Of a stretch of 64,000 nucleotides of DNA, positions 56,427-64,000 are shown in pieces (within the stretch, counting starts at the first letter, position 1; each line of letters starts with the position of its first letter). The translations under genes and the position numbers were made by a program. The notes under the pieces were generated by a model. It was not told the DNA's origin. It ran no database searches and saw only the letters and a program-made list of their open reading frames with translations. The stretch covers positions 682,001 through 746,000 of the forward strand of contig NSGV01000001.1 of assembly GCA_002300355.1 (NCBI GenBank), written 5' to 3'. Origin of the DNA: Streptomyces sp. TLI_235 (GTDB lineage: Bacteria > Actinomycetota > Actinomycetes > Streptomycetales > Streptomycetaceae).

Positions 56427-56821
56427 GCCACCACCACGTTCGGCGAGCCGGCCCCGATGGTGGCCGGCGCCTGCAGCTCGCAGCAGGTCTTCACCGGGTC
56501 GCCCTGGCGGGCCAGCGGCTTGCCGTTGACGTAGACGCTGGGCGAGCCCTGCAGCACCGTCCCCCGGTTCTCCGGCGGGGCGACGAAGGCCGTGGCGGGC
56601 GGTTGCAGAAGGTGTGCCGGCAGGTTGTCGGCGGTGGAGCCGACGGTGGCTGCCTTCTGCCCGTTGATCAGGACGTCCTCCGACAGGTCCGAGTCCAGCG
56701 TCCCGGCGAAGGCGAACGGCATGGGGACCGGCTGCGGCGCGCCGGGTGGGCTGGGCACCAGCACGGTGTGGGTGTCGGTCCCGGTCACCTGGTCGCCCTG
56801 CCGGGCGGCGGGCTGCGCCAT
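56423..56821 (-). CDS. PAAR-domain spike tip protein
   Basis: 132 residues. A PAAR-type protein that caps the VgrG spike: QPAARQGDQVTGTDTHTV at the start and NGKPLARQGDPVKTC with ATIGAGSPNVVVA at the end, forming the conical repeat that holds a metal ion at the tip. No effector domain is fused. Lies 33 bases after the VgrG gene. Confidence 0.93.
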   Translation of the reverse strand: MAQPAARQGDQVTGTDTHTVLVPSPPGAPQPVPMPFAFAGTLDSDLSEDVLINGQKAATVGSTADNLPAHLLQPPATAFVAPPENRGTVLQGSPSVYVNGKPLARQGDPVKTCCELQAPATIGAGSPNVVVA

Positions 56822-56854
56822 CGGGTGTGCCTCTCTCGCGTCGGTGGTGGTGGG

Positions 56855-58507
56855 CTAGTTGAGACTGATCGGGTTGCCGCCGGCCTTCAGTTCGGACTGG
56901 GCTGAGAGCTCGATCCGCTCGGCGCTGAGCACCAGCTTCCCCGTCGCCTTGATCTCGATCTCCTGGGCGCTGAGAGTGAGTTTCTGCTCGGTGGCGAGGG
57001 TCGACTCGGACTTCGCCAGGGTGAGCCCGCAGTCCGCGTCACCGAGCGAGAGCTCGATGCCGCTGGTCGGGTCGTCGGTGAACACCAGCCGGTGGTCCTT
57101 GCGGCTGGCCAGCAGCCTCCGGTCGACCTGTCCGTCGTGGGCGGCGTCGGGTTCGGGCGGGGCCTCGCCGCGGTTCCAAAGCCCGCCGATCACGAACGGC
57201 CGGGTCCGGTCGCCGAATTCGAAGCCGATCAGGACCTCGTCGTCGACCTCGGGGAGCCACTGCACGCCCCGTTGGCGGCCCGCGCCCGGCGCGGCGGGCC
57301 GGGCCCAGGCGCTCTCGTCCTCGGCCGACAGGGTCGGGAACTTCACCTTGACCCGGCCGAGCTTCTCCGGGTCGTCGTTGCCGGTGACCACGCCGACGAT
57401 CAGGCCGGCCGCGGGCGCCGAGGAACCGCCCGCGGCGGAGCCGCCGAGCAGGTCGGCCAGTTCGCCGGCGCCCTTGGACCCGCAGGTGAAACGGCTGGTG
57501 TACACCCGGCCGCTGCCGTAGTCGTGCTCCACGTCGGTCACCCGGTAGCGTCCGGCCAGCCGGTCGCCGACCCGTTCCAGGCGGATGTCGGCGCCGGCGG
57601 CGATCAGCGGGTTGCCGACCGCCTCGCCGCGCAGCACCACCTCGGAGCCGGAGGCCCGCAGCAGCAGGGCGGTGGCGTAGGCGTCCGCCTCGGCCTGGCC
57701 GGCCGCGGGCGCCTGGCCGGCCCGACGGGTGACCCGGCCGAAGGCCTGCCGGGCCGCGTCGGCCATCTGGGCGGCGGCGGGCGCGTCGGTGCCCAGGTCG
57801 GGTTCGGTGGCGCGGCCGGTCACGGTCCGCTTGTCCACCGGGTCCCAGGCGGTGACCACCACCTCGTCGCAGTGCTCGGCGGAGGCGAACCGGACGGTGA
57901 AGTCCAGCAGGTTCTCGCCCCAGCGCAGCGCGGGCGCCGACTGCCGGGCGGCCGGGCGCCGCTTGAAGTGCAGCGTCCGGTCGGCGACCCACAGGTCGTA
58001 GCCGATCCGGTCGGCGAGTCGGCGCAGGAAGGCGTAGTCGGTCTCGCCGGCCTGGAGGACGTACTCCCGGGTCTCGCGGGTGTGGTCGATGTCGGTGTCG
58101 AGTCCGTACTCGCCGGCGATCCGGGCGGCGATGTCGGCGTCGGACATCCGGGTGAAGGTCCGACTCTTCGGCCCGCGCGCCAGACGGTGCGTCAGATCAA
58201 GGCCGGTTAGGACGAGTTCGTGCCGTCCGGAGGCGCCGGGTGCGACGCTGACCGCGGTGATCTCTCCGGTGGTCACGGTGACCGGGTCGCCCTCTGCCCG
58301 GAACGCGATCCCGATCCGGGTGCCGAGCCGGAAGCGGTCCTCGTCGAACAGCTCGAAGTGGGCGTCCTCGAAGCGGATGGTGAAGGCGTCAGGCAGGTGC
58401 ACCGACTCCTCCACCCGGACCCGGGTGATCCGGGGGTAGAGGGCGGCGGGCAGCGGCGCGCCGTTCACGGTGATCACCACGCCGTCGAGACTGCGCTGCT
58501 CAGGCAC
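56855..58507 (-). CDS. VgrG-like spike protein
   Basis: 550 residues. The first 330 form the gpD/gp27-like hub (YPRITRVRVEESVHLPDAFT, AGETDYAFLRRLADRIGYDL); residues 365-440 form the gp5 OB fold (GLIVGVVTGNDDPEKLGRVK, VQWLPEVDDEVLIGFEFGD), followed by a short beta-helix ending in SELKAGGNPISLN. No extra effector domain. It is the trimeric spike of the injection system. Overlaps the preceding LysM gene by 8 bases. Confidence 0.95.
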   Translation of the reverse strand: MPEQRSLDGVVITVNGAPLPAALYPRITRVRVEESVHLPDAFTIRFEDAHFELFDEDRFRLGTRIGIAFRAEGDPVTVTTGEITAVSVAPGASGRHELVLTGLDLTHRLARGPKSRTFTRMSDADIAARIAGEYGLDTDIDHTRETREYVLQAGETDYAFLRRLADRIGYDLWVADRTLHFKRRPAARQSAPALRWGENLLDFTVRFASAEHCDEVVVTAWDPVDKRTVTGRATEPDLGTDAPAAAQMADAARQAFGRVTRRAGQAPAAGQAEADAYATALLLRASGSEVVLRGEAVGNPLIAAGADIRLERVGDRLAGRYRVTDVEHDYGSGRVYTSRFTCGSKGAGELADLLGGSAAGGSSAPAAGLIVGVVTGNDDPEKLGRVKVKFPTLSAEDESAWARPAAPGAGRQRGVQWLPEVDDEVLIGFEFGDRTRPFVIGGLWNRGEAPPEPDAAHDGQVDRRLLASRKDHRLVFTDDPTSGIELSLGDADCGLTLAKSESTLATEQKLTLSAQEIEIKATGKLVLSAERIELSAQSELKAGGNPISLN

Positions 58508-59171
58508 GGCGGCGCACCGGCTGCTCGGGGATGACCAGGCTGGTCCCGGCCTTCAGCGCGAGCGGGTCGAGGATGTCGTTGGCCTCGGCGATCAGCCGCC
58601 ACCTGGTGGGGTCGCGGTAGCGCACGGCGGCGATCCGGTCCAGGGTCTCGCCGGGCCGCACCACGTGCACCGAGTGCAGGGTGGGGGTGGAGGAGGTGGG
58701 GTTCTGCAGCGGCAGAATGCCCTCGTCCCGCCACTGGCGCAGCGCGAGGTCGGCCTTGGCGCGCAGCGGCCGCCCGGAGGCGGCGAAGTAGGTGAACCGC
58801 ACCTGGAGCCGGTCGACCACCGCCTTGAAGGAGTGCAGGTCGCCCCAGTGGAACTTGACCCACGGCGGGCGGCCGGACTGCCGGTTCTCGTCGGAGGCGG
58901 GCAGGTCCTTGTCCACGTTCAGCAGGTTGAGCAGCTTCGAGGTGTAGCGGGTGACGTCGTCGCCGGTCCGGGTGGTGTCGAACATCAGGGAGAGCGCGAG
59001 CGTCGCGGACTGGCCGGCCTGGAAGCGCAGTTCCGGCGCGTTGCCGCCCTTGGCCTGGCCGGCGTTCCAGGTGTTGGACTTGCTGATGGTCAACTCCGAG
59101 GGGTTGAAGAGGCATTCAAGCCGCTCGCTGCTGCCCTCGACTTCCAGGTACGCCTTGGACGGCTGGTTCAT
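58500..59171 (-). CDS. LysM-containing tail tube/baseplate protein
   Basis: 223 residues. The N-terminal two thirds match the contractile-injection-system tube-to-baseplate adaptor (AYLEVEGSSERLECLFNPSE, LSLMFDTTRTGDDV); the C-terminal 50 residues are a LysM-like module (HVVRPGETLDRIAAVRYRDP, then TRWRLIAEANDILDPLAL), as in T4 gp53 and Afp7-type proteins. The ATG at 59171 follows GAGGAGGAGG. Confidence 0.9.
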   Translation of the reverse strand: MNQPSKAYLEVEGSSERLECLFNPSELTISKSNTWNAGQAKGGNAPELRFQAGQSATLALSLMFDTTRTGDDVTRYTSKLLNLLNVDKDLPASDENRQSGRPPWVKFHWGDLHSFKAVVDRLQVRFTYFAASGRPLRAKADLALRQWRDEGILPLQNPTSSTPTLHSVHVVRPGETLDRIAAVRYRDPTRWRLIAEANDILDPLALKAGTSLVIPEQPVRRRA

Positions 59172-59184
59172 GGTGGCCTCCTCC

Positions 59185-60927
59185 TCAGAACGTTCCCGCG
59201 TATCGGCCGCCGCGCCGTTCCAGCTGGTGCAGCACCCGTTCCTCGATCTCCCGGACGATCTCCTCGATGCCCGGGGTCCGGTGCCCGGGCACCGCTGCCT
59301 CCGCGGGGGTGGCGGCGCCCGGCGGGGCGACGGCCGGCCCGGCGGTGTCGGGGGCGGCTCCCGCGGCGGCGGTCGGCGCGGCCTCCGCCCGGGAGGCCAG
59401 GGCGCGCTCCACCTCCTCGCGGACGGCGTCCCGGGCGGCCTGCGCGGCGGCGTCCACCAGTGCGCCGAGGCCGGCGGCGGCGCCGCCCACCGGCAGCTCG
59501 CCGACTCCGTCGGCCGCCGCCCGGCGGACGGCGGCCCCGGCCGCCCGGGCGGCCCGTTCGTCGGCGTCGGCGGCGCCGGGGGCGTGCAGCGAGAACCTGG
59601 GCCGCAGCAGCGGGCTCCGCGCATGGCTCAACTCGTGCGCGAGCAGCCCGACATCGGTCCGCTCGGGGGCGCTGGGCAGGTGCACGGTGGTCCGGGTGGT
59701 GGCGCCGTGCGCGCCCGCTGCGGCGAGCGCAAGCCGGGTCGCCGGGCCGGTGGTGTACGTGGCCGCGGTGCCCCCGGTGAGTACCCTGACCAGCGGGCGC
59801 AGGCTGCCGGGGAAGGCGCGGGGGGTCTCCAGCGGGACCCTCGCCACCGCCGCCCGCCACCGGTCCTCCACCCCGCCGACCGGGCCCGGCCGGCCGCCCG
59901 CCGGGCCGCCGACGGCCGCGGGGCCCGGACCCGACGGTCCGTCGGCTCCCGGTGCCGCCGCGCGGCCGGGTCCGGCGGTCCGCCCGATCAGGTTCCCGCC
60001 GCGTTCCCGGGCCCGCCCCACCGCACCCGCCGCGAGCTCCGGACCCCGGCGGGCGCCCCGGGCCGTGGTCGCCGGGGGCGGGGGGTCGGCGGACGGGACG
60101 CGTGCCCCGCCGGTTCGAGCAGCGGACCGGTCGCCGGTGGCCGGAGCGCGCCGGACCGCTACCGGACCACCCGCGAGCACCGGGGCCGCCCGCCCCACCG
60201 TCAGCTGGCCGGCCGCCGGATTTCCCGAGGTCGACGACGCGTCCGGCCGAGCCAGCTCGCCTCCGACCGGATGTCCCGAACCGCCGACCGACGGCCGAAC
60301 GGCCCGGGCGAGCGGGCCGGCCGGGCCGGTGGCCGACGGCCGAACCGCCCGGACGAGCGGGCCTCCCGGCGCCGCGGAGGACGGTCGAACCGCCCGGACG
60401 GGCTCGCGGCGGACGGTCATGCCGCCGCCGCCCCGCTGCGCGCCGCTCGCCCCTCCGCCTGGGGTACGGCGGTCGGCAGCGCTGTCCGGGCCCGGGGCGA
60501 TCGGTCCGCGCCACGCCGGTGTCGCCACCACCGCCGGGTGGAAGTCCAGGTCGACCCCGGCGACCGCGCCGCCACCCGCCACCCGCAGGTACGCGACCTC
60601 GCTCACCCCGCTGACCACCGGCCCCGGCCGGGCCGCCGCCGGTCCGCCCAGCGTCGCGGGCCGGCGCATCCGCCGGACCCGCGCGATCGGCTGCCGGGCG
60701 CTGTCGCCCGGCCGCGGCAGCGGCCCGGCCTGCCGCACGGCGGGCGCGGCCGCGGGCACCCGCGGCCGGAGCAGCACTGCCCGCCGCACCATCAGCAGCC
60801 AGGGCGCGCGCACCCGTAGGCCGTGGACACCCGCACCGCCGGCCACCGGGCCGACCGCCCACCGCCGCGTGAGGACGGGGCGCCGGGCCGGCAGGTCAGC
60901 CGCGCCGCCCCTCCATGGTGAATCCAC
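59185..60927 (-). CDS. DUF4157 (eCIS core domain) protein
   Basis: 580 residues. The C-terminal third contains the eCIS core domain DUF4157 with a zinc-protease-like HExxH motif in DVGLLAHELSHARSPLLRP (usually GHELTHVVQQ), preceded by TTRTTVHLPSAPERTDV. The N-terminal half is disordered, Ala/Gly/Pro-rich, and has three RAVRPS repeats (around residues 178-220). DUF4157 proteins are markers of extracellular contractile injection systems and may be toxins, processing factors or cargo loaders. The GTG start overlaps the tube-like gene by 32 bases; a later start is possible. Confidence 0.85.
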   Translation of the reverse strand: MDSPWRGGAADLPARRPVLTRRWAVGPVAGGAGVHGLRVRAPWLLMVRRAVLLRPRVPAAAPAVRQAGPLPRPGDSARQPIARVRRMRRPATLGGPAAARPGPVVSGVSEVAYLRVAGGGAVAGVDLDFHPAVVATPAWRGPIAPGPDSAADRRTPGGGASGAQRGGGGMTVRREPVRAVRPSSAAPGGPLVRAVRPSATGPAGPLARAVRPSVGGSGHPVGGELARPDASSTSGNPAAGQLTVGRAAPVLAGGPVAVRRAPATGDRSAARTGGARVPSADPPPPATTARGARRGPELAAGAVGRARERGGNLIGRTAGPGRAAAPGADGPSGPGPAAVGGPAGGRPGPVGGVEDRWRAAVARVPLETPRAFPGSLRPLVRVLTGGTAATYTTGPATRLALAAAGAHGATTRTTVHLPSAPERTDVGLLAHELSHARSPLLRPRFSLHAPGAADADERAARAAGAAVRRAAADGVGELPVGGAAAGLGALVDAAAQAARDAVREEVERALASRAEAAPTAAAGAAPDTAGPAVAPPGAATPAEAAVPGHRTPGIEEIVREIEERVLHQLERRGGRYAGTF

Positions 60928-61366
60928 AGTGGCACACCTCCAGTTCCTCGACGGCGAGGTCCTTGGAGCTCGCGGCGAGCCGCGGGCCGGTCCACTTCAC
61001 GGGGTAGGCGTCGACGAACCGCCAGGTCTGCACCGCCCGCCCGGCCGCGCTCTGCAGCCGGATCTCGCCGTTGCGCAGCTGAAGTTTGCTACCCGCCCTG
61101 GCGTACCCCTCGCCGGAGCTGGCGGCGAACCAGGTGAACAGGTTGTCCGCGTCGGTCATCCCGCGCTTGAACACCAGGTTGGGCCACTTCATCCGACCGG
61201 GCAGCCGGTGGGTGTACTGGTTCTGGCCGCCCTCGGCATACTCCTCCACCTCGATCGAGACGCTGAGCCCGCCCACCTCGGTGAAGCTGCCGATCTGCAG
61301 CCCGTCGACCAGGAGCACGAACCGTCCGGTCCAGGGCGGGTCCATGGTCCGCACCGCGCTACCCAT
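60896..61366 (-). CDS. Second tail-tube-like protein (gp19 family)
   Basis: 156 residues. T4 gp19-like fold: PPWTGRFVLLVDGLQIGSFT, EVGGLSVSIEVEEYAEGG, LPGRMKWPNLVFKRGMTD and EELEVCHCGF. It is more divergent than the main tube gene and probably forms the first ring between spike and tube. Overlaps the DUF6760 gene stop. Confidence 0.9.
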   Translation of the reverse strand: MGSAVRTMDPPWTGRFVLLVDGLQIGSFTEVGGLSVSIEVEEYAEGGQNQYTHRLPGRMKWPNLVFKRGMTDADNLFTWFAASSGEGYARAGSKLQLRNGEIRLQSAAGRAVQTWRFVDAYPVKWTGPRLAASSKDLAVEELEVCHCGFTMEGRRG

Positions 61367-61514
61367 GCATCACTCCTTCCCACGACCGTTCGTTCAGCGC
61401 GGCGACCTGGCGCAGGAACCGGATCCGGTCGCCGTGCTCGAGCTCGAGCAGCTGGTCGAGGCTCCAGTGCAGGTGGTACGCCAGGTAGCTGATCTCCTGC
61501 CAGATCTCGTCCAC
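61359..61514 (-). CDS. DUF6760 small protein (51 aa)
   Basis: A short gene between the two neighbouring tail genes: MDEIWQEISYLAYHLHWSLD, followed by QLLELEHGDRIRFLRQVAAL. The Tyr/His-rich helix and the LEHxxR motif match the small DUF6760 proteins of Streptomyces-type injection systems. The GTG at 61514 is the likely start, with GGAGG a little far upstream; the end overlaps the next ATG. Function unknown; perhaps an assembly chaperone. Confidence 0.8.
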   Translation of the reverse strand: MDEIWQEISYLAYHLHWSLDQLLELEHGDRIRFLRQVAALNERSWEGVMHG

Positions 61515-61525
61515 GTCGTAGCGGC

Positions 61526-61882
61526 CTAGCCCGCCTCCAGCGACTCCGGCGGGAAAGGGGTGCCGGGCTCGACCTCCGCCAGCACCGCCGGGTCGCCGAA
61601 GTTGATGATGCGGTAGAAGTCCTGCAGGTAGGCGAAGTCCCCGGCGAACATCCGCTCGACCACGCTGGTGTTGATCCGCGCCAGCGTGCCGAGCTCGGTG
61701 ATCACCCGGGCGAGCACGATCACCGTGCCGTACGACTCGTTCTCCTTCACCCGGGGGTCGCGCAGCGGCTCGATCTCGTCGCGGGCGCAGGCCAGCCGCA
61801 TCACACCGCTGCGGTGCAGCGTGCCCTCCTCGTCGACGTAGCCCTTGGGCAGGGTGAACGGGTACTCGGTGTGCAGGCTCAC
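61526..61882 (-). CDS. Small tail assembly protein
   Basis: 118 residues from a GTG that overlaps the tube gene stop (GTGA). VSLHTEYPFTLPKGYVDEEG and ARDEIEPLRDPRVKENESYG, then LARVITELGTLARINTSVVE, match the conserved small protein placed after the tube in these operons, similar to a phage tail assembly chaperone. Ends 11 bases before the start of the DUF6760 gene. Confidence 0.85.
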   Translation of the reverse strand: MSLHTEYPFTLPKGYVDEEGTLHRSGVMRLACARDEIEPLRDPRVKENESYGTVIVLARVITELGTLARINTSVVERMFAGDFAYLQDFYRIINFGDPAVLAEVEPGTPFPPESLEAG

Positions 61883-62313
61883 TTGACCCGGACCAGCCCT
61901 TCGTGGGTGATCACGACCTTCTCGGTGGCGATGTCGTTGGAGCCGGCGTCGAAGTCCGCGCCGCTCCACTTGGACGGCCAGCCGGCCACGAACTCCCAGC
62001 GGGCCACGGTCTCGCCCTGGCCGTTCTTGGCCAGGATCGCGCCGTTGCGGCGGCCCTTGTCCACGTCGCCCTGGATGATCTCCTTGCGCCAGTTCCACAG
62101 CACCTGGGAGACGTCGATCCGGCGCTCCAGGGTGATGTCGGACCACTTCATCGCGCCGGGCTGCTTCCGGATGATCATCTTGCCGTCCTTGGTCACCTCC
62201 TTGTACTCGATGGTCTCGGTCTCCGACTCGATGCCGGACACCTTGCGGAAGCTGCCGACCTCGACGCTGTCGATCTCGAGGACGAACGTGAACGTGGTGA
62301 GCAGATCGCTCAT
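61879..62313 (-). CDS. Inner tail tube protein (gp19 family)
   Basis: 144 residues. The main tube protein of the injection system: LLTTFTFVLEIDSVEVGSFR, KVSGIESETETIEYKEVTKD, KQPGAMKWSDITLERRID and a C-terminal SNDIATEKVVITHEGLVRVK. Stacked hexamers form the inner tube that is driven out. Lies 43 bases after the sheath gene with a good ribosome site. Confidence 0.95.
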   Translation of the reverse strand: MSDLLTTFTFVLEIDSVEVGSFRKVSGIESETETIEYKEVTKDGKMIIRKQPGAMKWSDITLERRIDVSQVLWNWRKEIIQGDVDKGRRNGAILAKNGQGETVARWEFVAGWPSKWSGADFDAGSNDIATEKVVITHEGLVRVK

Positions 62314-62356
62314 GTCCTACTCCTGGTTCTCGGGTCTGCCACGGGGGTCGTGCCGG

Positions 62357-63943
62357 TCACTCGCTGCTCGAGGCGCCGCCCTGCCACTGGCTGATCCGGA
62401 AGATGACGTACTCGGCCGGCTTCACCGGCGCGATGCCGACGTCGACGATCAGCTTGCCCTCGTCGATCGAGCTCTGCGGGTTGTTGCTCTCGTCGCACAG
62501 CACGAAGAACGCCTGCTCGGGCGTGGCTCCGACCAGCGCGCCGCGCATCCAGAGGTTGTGCAGGAACGCTCCGATGGTGCGGTTGACCCGGCCCCACAGG
62601 TCGCTGTCGTTGGGCTCGAAGACCACCCACTGGGTGCCCTGACGGATCGTCTCCTCGATGAAGATGAACAGCCGTCGGACGTTGATGTAGCGCCAGCTCG
62701 GGTCCTGCTTGGTGGCCAGCGTACGGGCGCCCCAGACCCGCAGGCCGTTGGCGCCGAAGGAGCGCAGGCAGTTCACGCCGACCGGGTTGAGCTTGTCCTG
62801 CTCGCCTGCGGTCACCTCGGTCTCGAACCGGGCGATCCCGCGCACCACCTCGTTGGCCGGCGCCTTCCAGACGCCCCGCGCGCCGTCGGTGCGGGCCCAC
62901 ACCCCGGCCACATGGCCGCTCGGCGGGACGGTCAGGAAGCGCTCGCCGTCGGTGGCGCCGGGCCGCGCCAGCGGGTTGGGCACCACCAGCTGCGGGTAGT
63001 ACGCGGCGCCGAACGCGCTGCTGCGGCCCAGCCGTTCGCGCCACTCGGCGGCCTGCAGGGTGTTCAGCCCGGGCGGGGTGTCGAGGATCGCCATCAGGGT
63101 GCGCTTGTCGTCGCACCAGTCGACCAGCCGGCCCTGCGCGGCCAGGTACTTCTCCTCGTCCAGGCTCCCGTCGGGGTTGCGGCAGACGGTGATCAGGTCC
63201 GGAATCGCCACGATGGAGGTGTCCTCGGCGATCGCCAGGCCCGCGTACCCGGTGCGGGTGGTCTCGGAGCCCTCCAGGTCGGTCGGGGTGGCGGTGATCG
63301 CGGCCGGGGCGGCCGGCTCGATGGTGTACACGCCGGCGGCGGGGATCCGCTCGGCCGGCGCCAGGCCGGCGGCGGTCCGCGCCTCGACCCGGATCAGCTC
63401 GGAGCCGTCGTTGACCACCTTCACCGCGTACTGCGTCCCCTTGACCGGGCTCAGGTGCTCGAAGCTCTCCACCTGCGTCCCACCGCGCAGCACCCGCAGG
63501 GTGAAGGTCGGCGTCGCGCCCTCCTCCGCGGCCGGCTCCGGCTCCACCGCGACCTGCAGTGCGGCGCCCGCCTCGCGGGCCTCCACCAGCAGCGACTCCA
63601 CCTCCGGCCGGCCGGCCGCCGGGAGCGCGCAGCGTCCGCCGCCCGCCGGCCCCGCCGGGATCCTGACGATGTAGCAGCTGGTGCCGCCGTTCTCGAAGTA
63701 GCCCTTCACCGCGTGCGGCAGCATGATCCCCGGCGCGAACCCGCCGTACACCCGCTCGTACTGCGGCCAGCTGGTGACCAGCTGCGGCTTCACGCCGTCC
63801 GGGTCCGTCGCGTCCCCGTTTCTCGGGTCGTACCGCTGGGTGAAGCCGACGAACGCCGCCACCGCGGTGCCCACCCCCTGCAGCGGCATCGAGCCGCTGA
63901 CCTGCTCCTGCACGTAAACGCCGGGAGCCCCGTTCTCCTGCAC
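62357..63943 (-). CDS. Contractile tail sheath protein
   Basis: 528 residues. The N-terminus APGVYVQEQVSGSMPLQGVG and GVGTAVAAFVGFTQRYDPR, and the C-terminal sheath domain (WGARTLATKQDPSWRYINVR, RRLFIFIEETIRQGTQWVVF, EPNDSDLWGRVNRTIGAFLH), are those of phage/CIS sheath proteins. It contracts around the tube. I took the GTG at 63943 because CAGGAG lies just upstream; the longer frame adds unrelated residues. It is the most upstream CIS gene fully in the window. Confidence 0.95.
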   Translation of the reverse strand: MQENGAPGVYVQEQVSGSMPLQGVGTAVAAFVGFTQRYDPRNGDATDPDGVKPQLVTSWPQYERVYGGFAPGIMLPHAVKGYFENGGTSCYIVRIPAGPAGGGRCALPAAGRPEVESLLVEAREAGAALQVAVEPEPAAEEGATPTFTLRVLRGGTQVESFEHLSPVKGTQYAVKVVNDGSELIRVEARTAAGLAPAERIPAAGVYTIEPAAPAAITATPTDLEGSETTRTGYAGLAIAEDTSIVAIPDLITVCRNPDGSLDEEKYLAAQGRLVDWCDDKRTLMAILDTPPGLNTLQAAEWRERLGRSSAFGAAYYPQLVVPNPLARPGATDGERFLTVPPSGHVAGVWARTDGARGVWKAPANEVVRGIARFETEVTAGEQDKLNPVGVNCLRSFGANGLRVWGARTLATKQDPSWRYINVRRLFIFIEETIRQGTQWVVFEPNDSDLWGRVNRTIGAFLHNLWMRGALVGATPEQAFFVLCDESNNPQSSIDEGKLIVDVGIAPVKPAEYVIFRISQWQGGASSSE

Positions 63944-64000
63944 CAGCCCACTCCTGTCTGGGTAACGCCGCTCTCGCAACAGCCGTTCATCGCTTGCCCT

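Overview
The window is high-GC actinobacterial chromosomal DNA with strong third-position GC bias, frequent GTG starts and many genes of Streptomyces/Kitasatospora type: a contractile injection system operon, a bioBAD operon, NRDE, DUF5990 and DUF3291 proteins, IS701 and IS630 remnants, and an RHS polymorphic toxin. I infer a member of the Streptomycetaceae. No rRNA, tRNA or CRISPR array was seen.

Layout. 1-4493: a GH38 alpha-mannosidase, cut by the window start, translationally coupled to an unrecognised gene. 4872-7667: a zinc alcohol dehydrogenase converging on a GroES-like/gnd operon, separated by a perfect 28-bp hairpin with a UUCG loop. 7668-11760: a graveyard of gene fragments (VOC protein, aminotransferase, IS701 and IS630 transposases) around an intact integrase-like gene that lacks its catalytic C-terminus, then a DUF3291 gene. 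11760-24803: mostly small accessory genes, namely a HEAT-repeat protein, an NRDE protein, a broken CysJ-like flavoprotein, PadR/SnoaL and TetR/methyltransferase divergent pairs, VOC proteins, a Tat-exported ferritin-like protein, DUF5990 and an MFS exporter. 24904-30352: a broken lipase-like gene, an S1-domain protein, and an RHS polymorphic toxin locus whose toxin is damaged but whose SUKH-3 immunity gene is intact.

30636-35498: a minus-strand operon for cyclic ureide/pyrimidine breakdown (nitrilase-type amidohydrolase, dihydropyrimidinase/hydantoinase, F420-type LLM oxidoreductase, NCS1 permease). 35790-40612: a Ski2-like DEAD/DEAH helicase with DUF3516, a membrane-anchored protein and a solo TnpB with its right-end hairpins. 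40890-44160: bioB-bioA-bioD with overlapping stops and starts. 44220-51443: ArsR/SRPBCC, AzlCD with its divergent XRE-cupin regulator, GNAT, a methyltransferase, ROK and GntR regulators, and exodeoxyribonuclease III. 51444-53000: more remnants (AlbA_2-like, SDR, serine protease).

53166-63943: a minus-strand operon of thirteen tightly packed genes encoding a contractile injection system: sheath, tube, a small assembly protein, DUF6760, a second tube-like protein, a DUF4157 core-domain protein, a LysM tube-baseplate protein, VgrG, PAAR, gp25, baseplate J, tail protein I, and a zinc-ribbon protein with a C-terminal membrane helix. The ATPase and regulatory genes usually found with such systems are not seen and would lie outside the window.

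The most notable points are the doubly disarmed RHS toxin with a retained immunity gene, the CIS operon with its candidate membrane tether, the solo TnpB, the LLM enzyme in the hydantoinase operon, and the Cys-rich tail on BioB.
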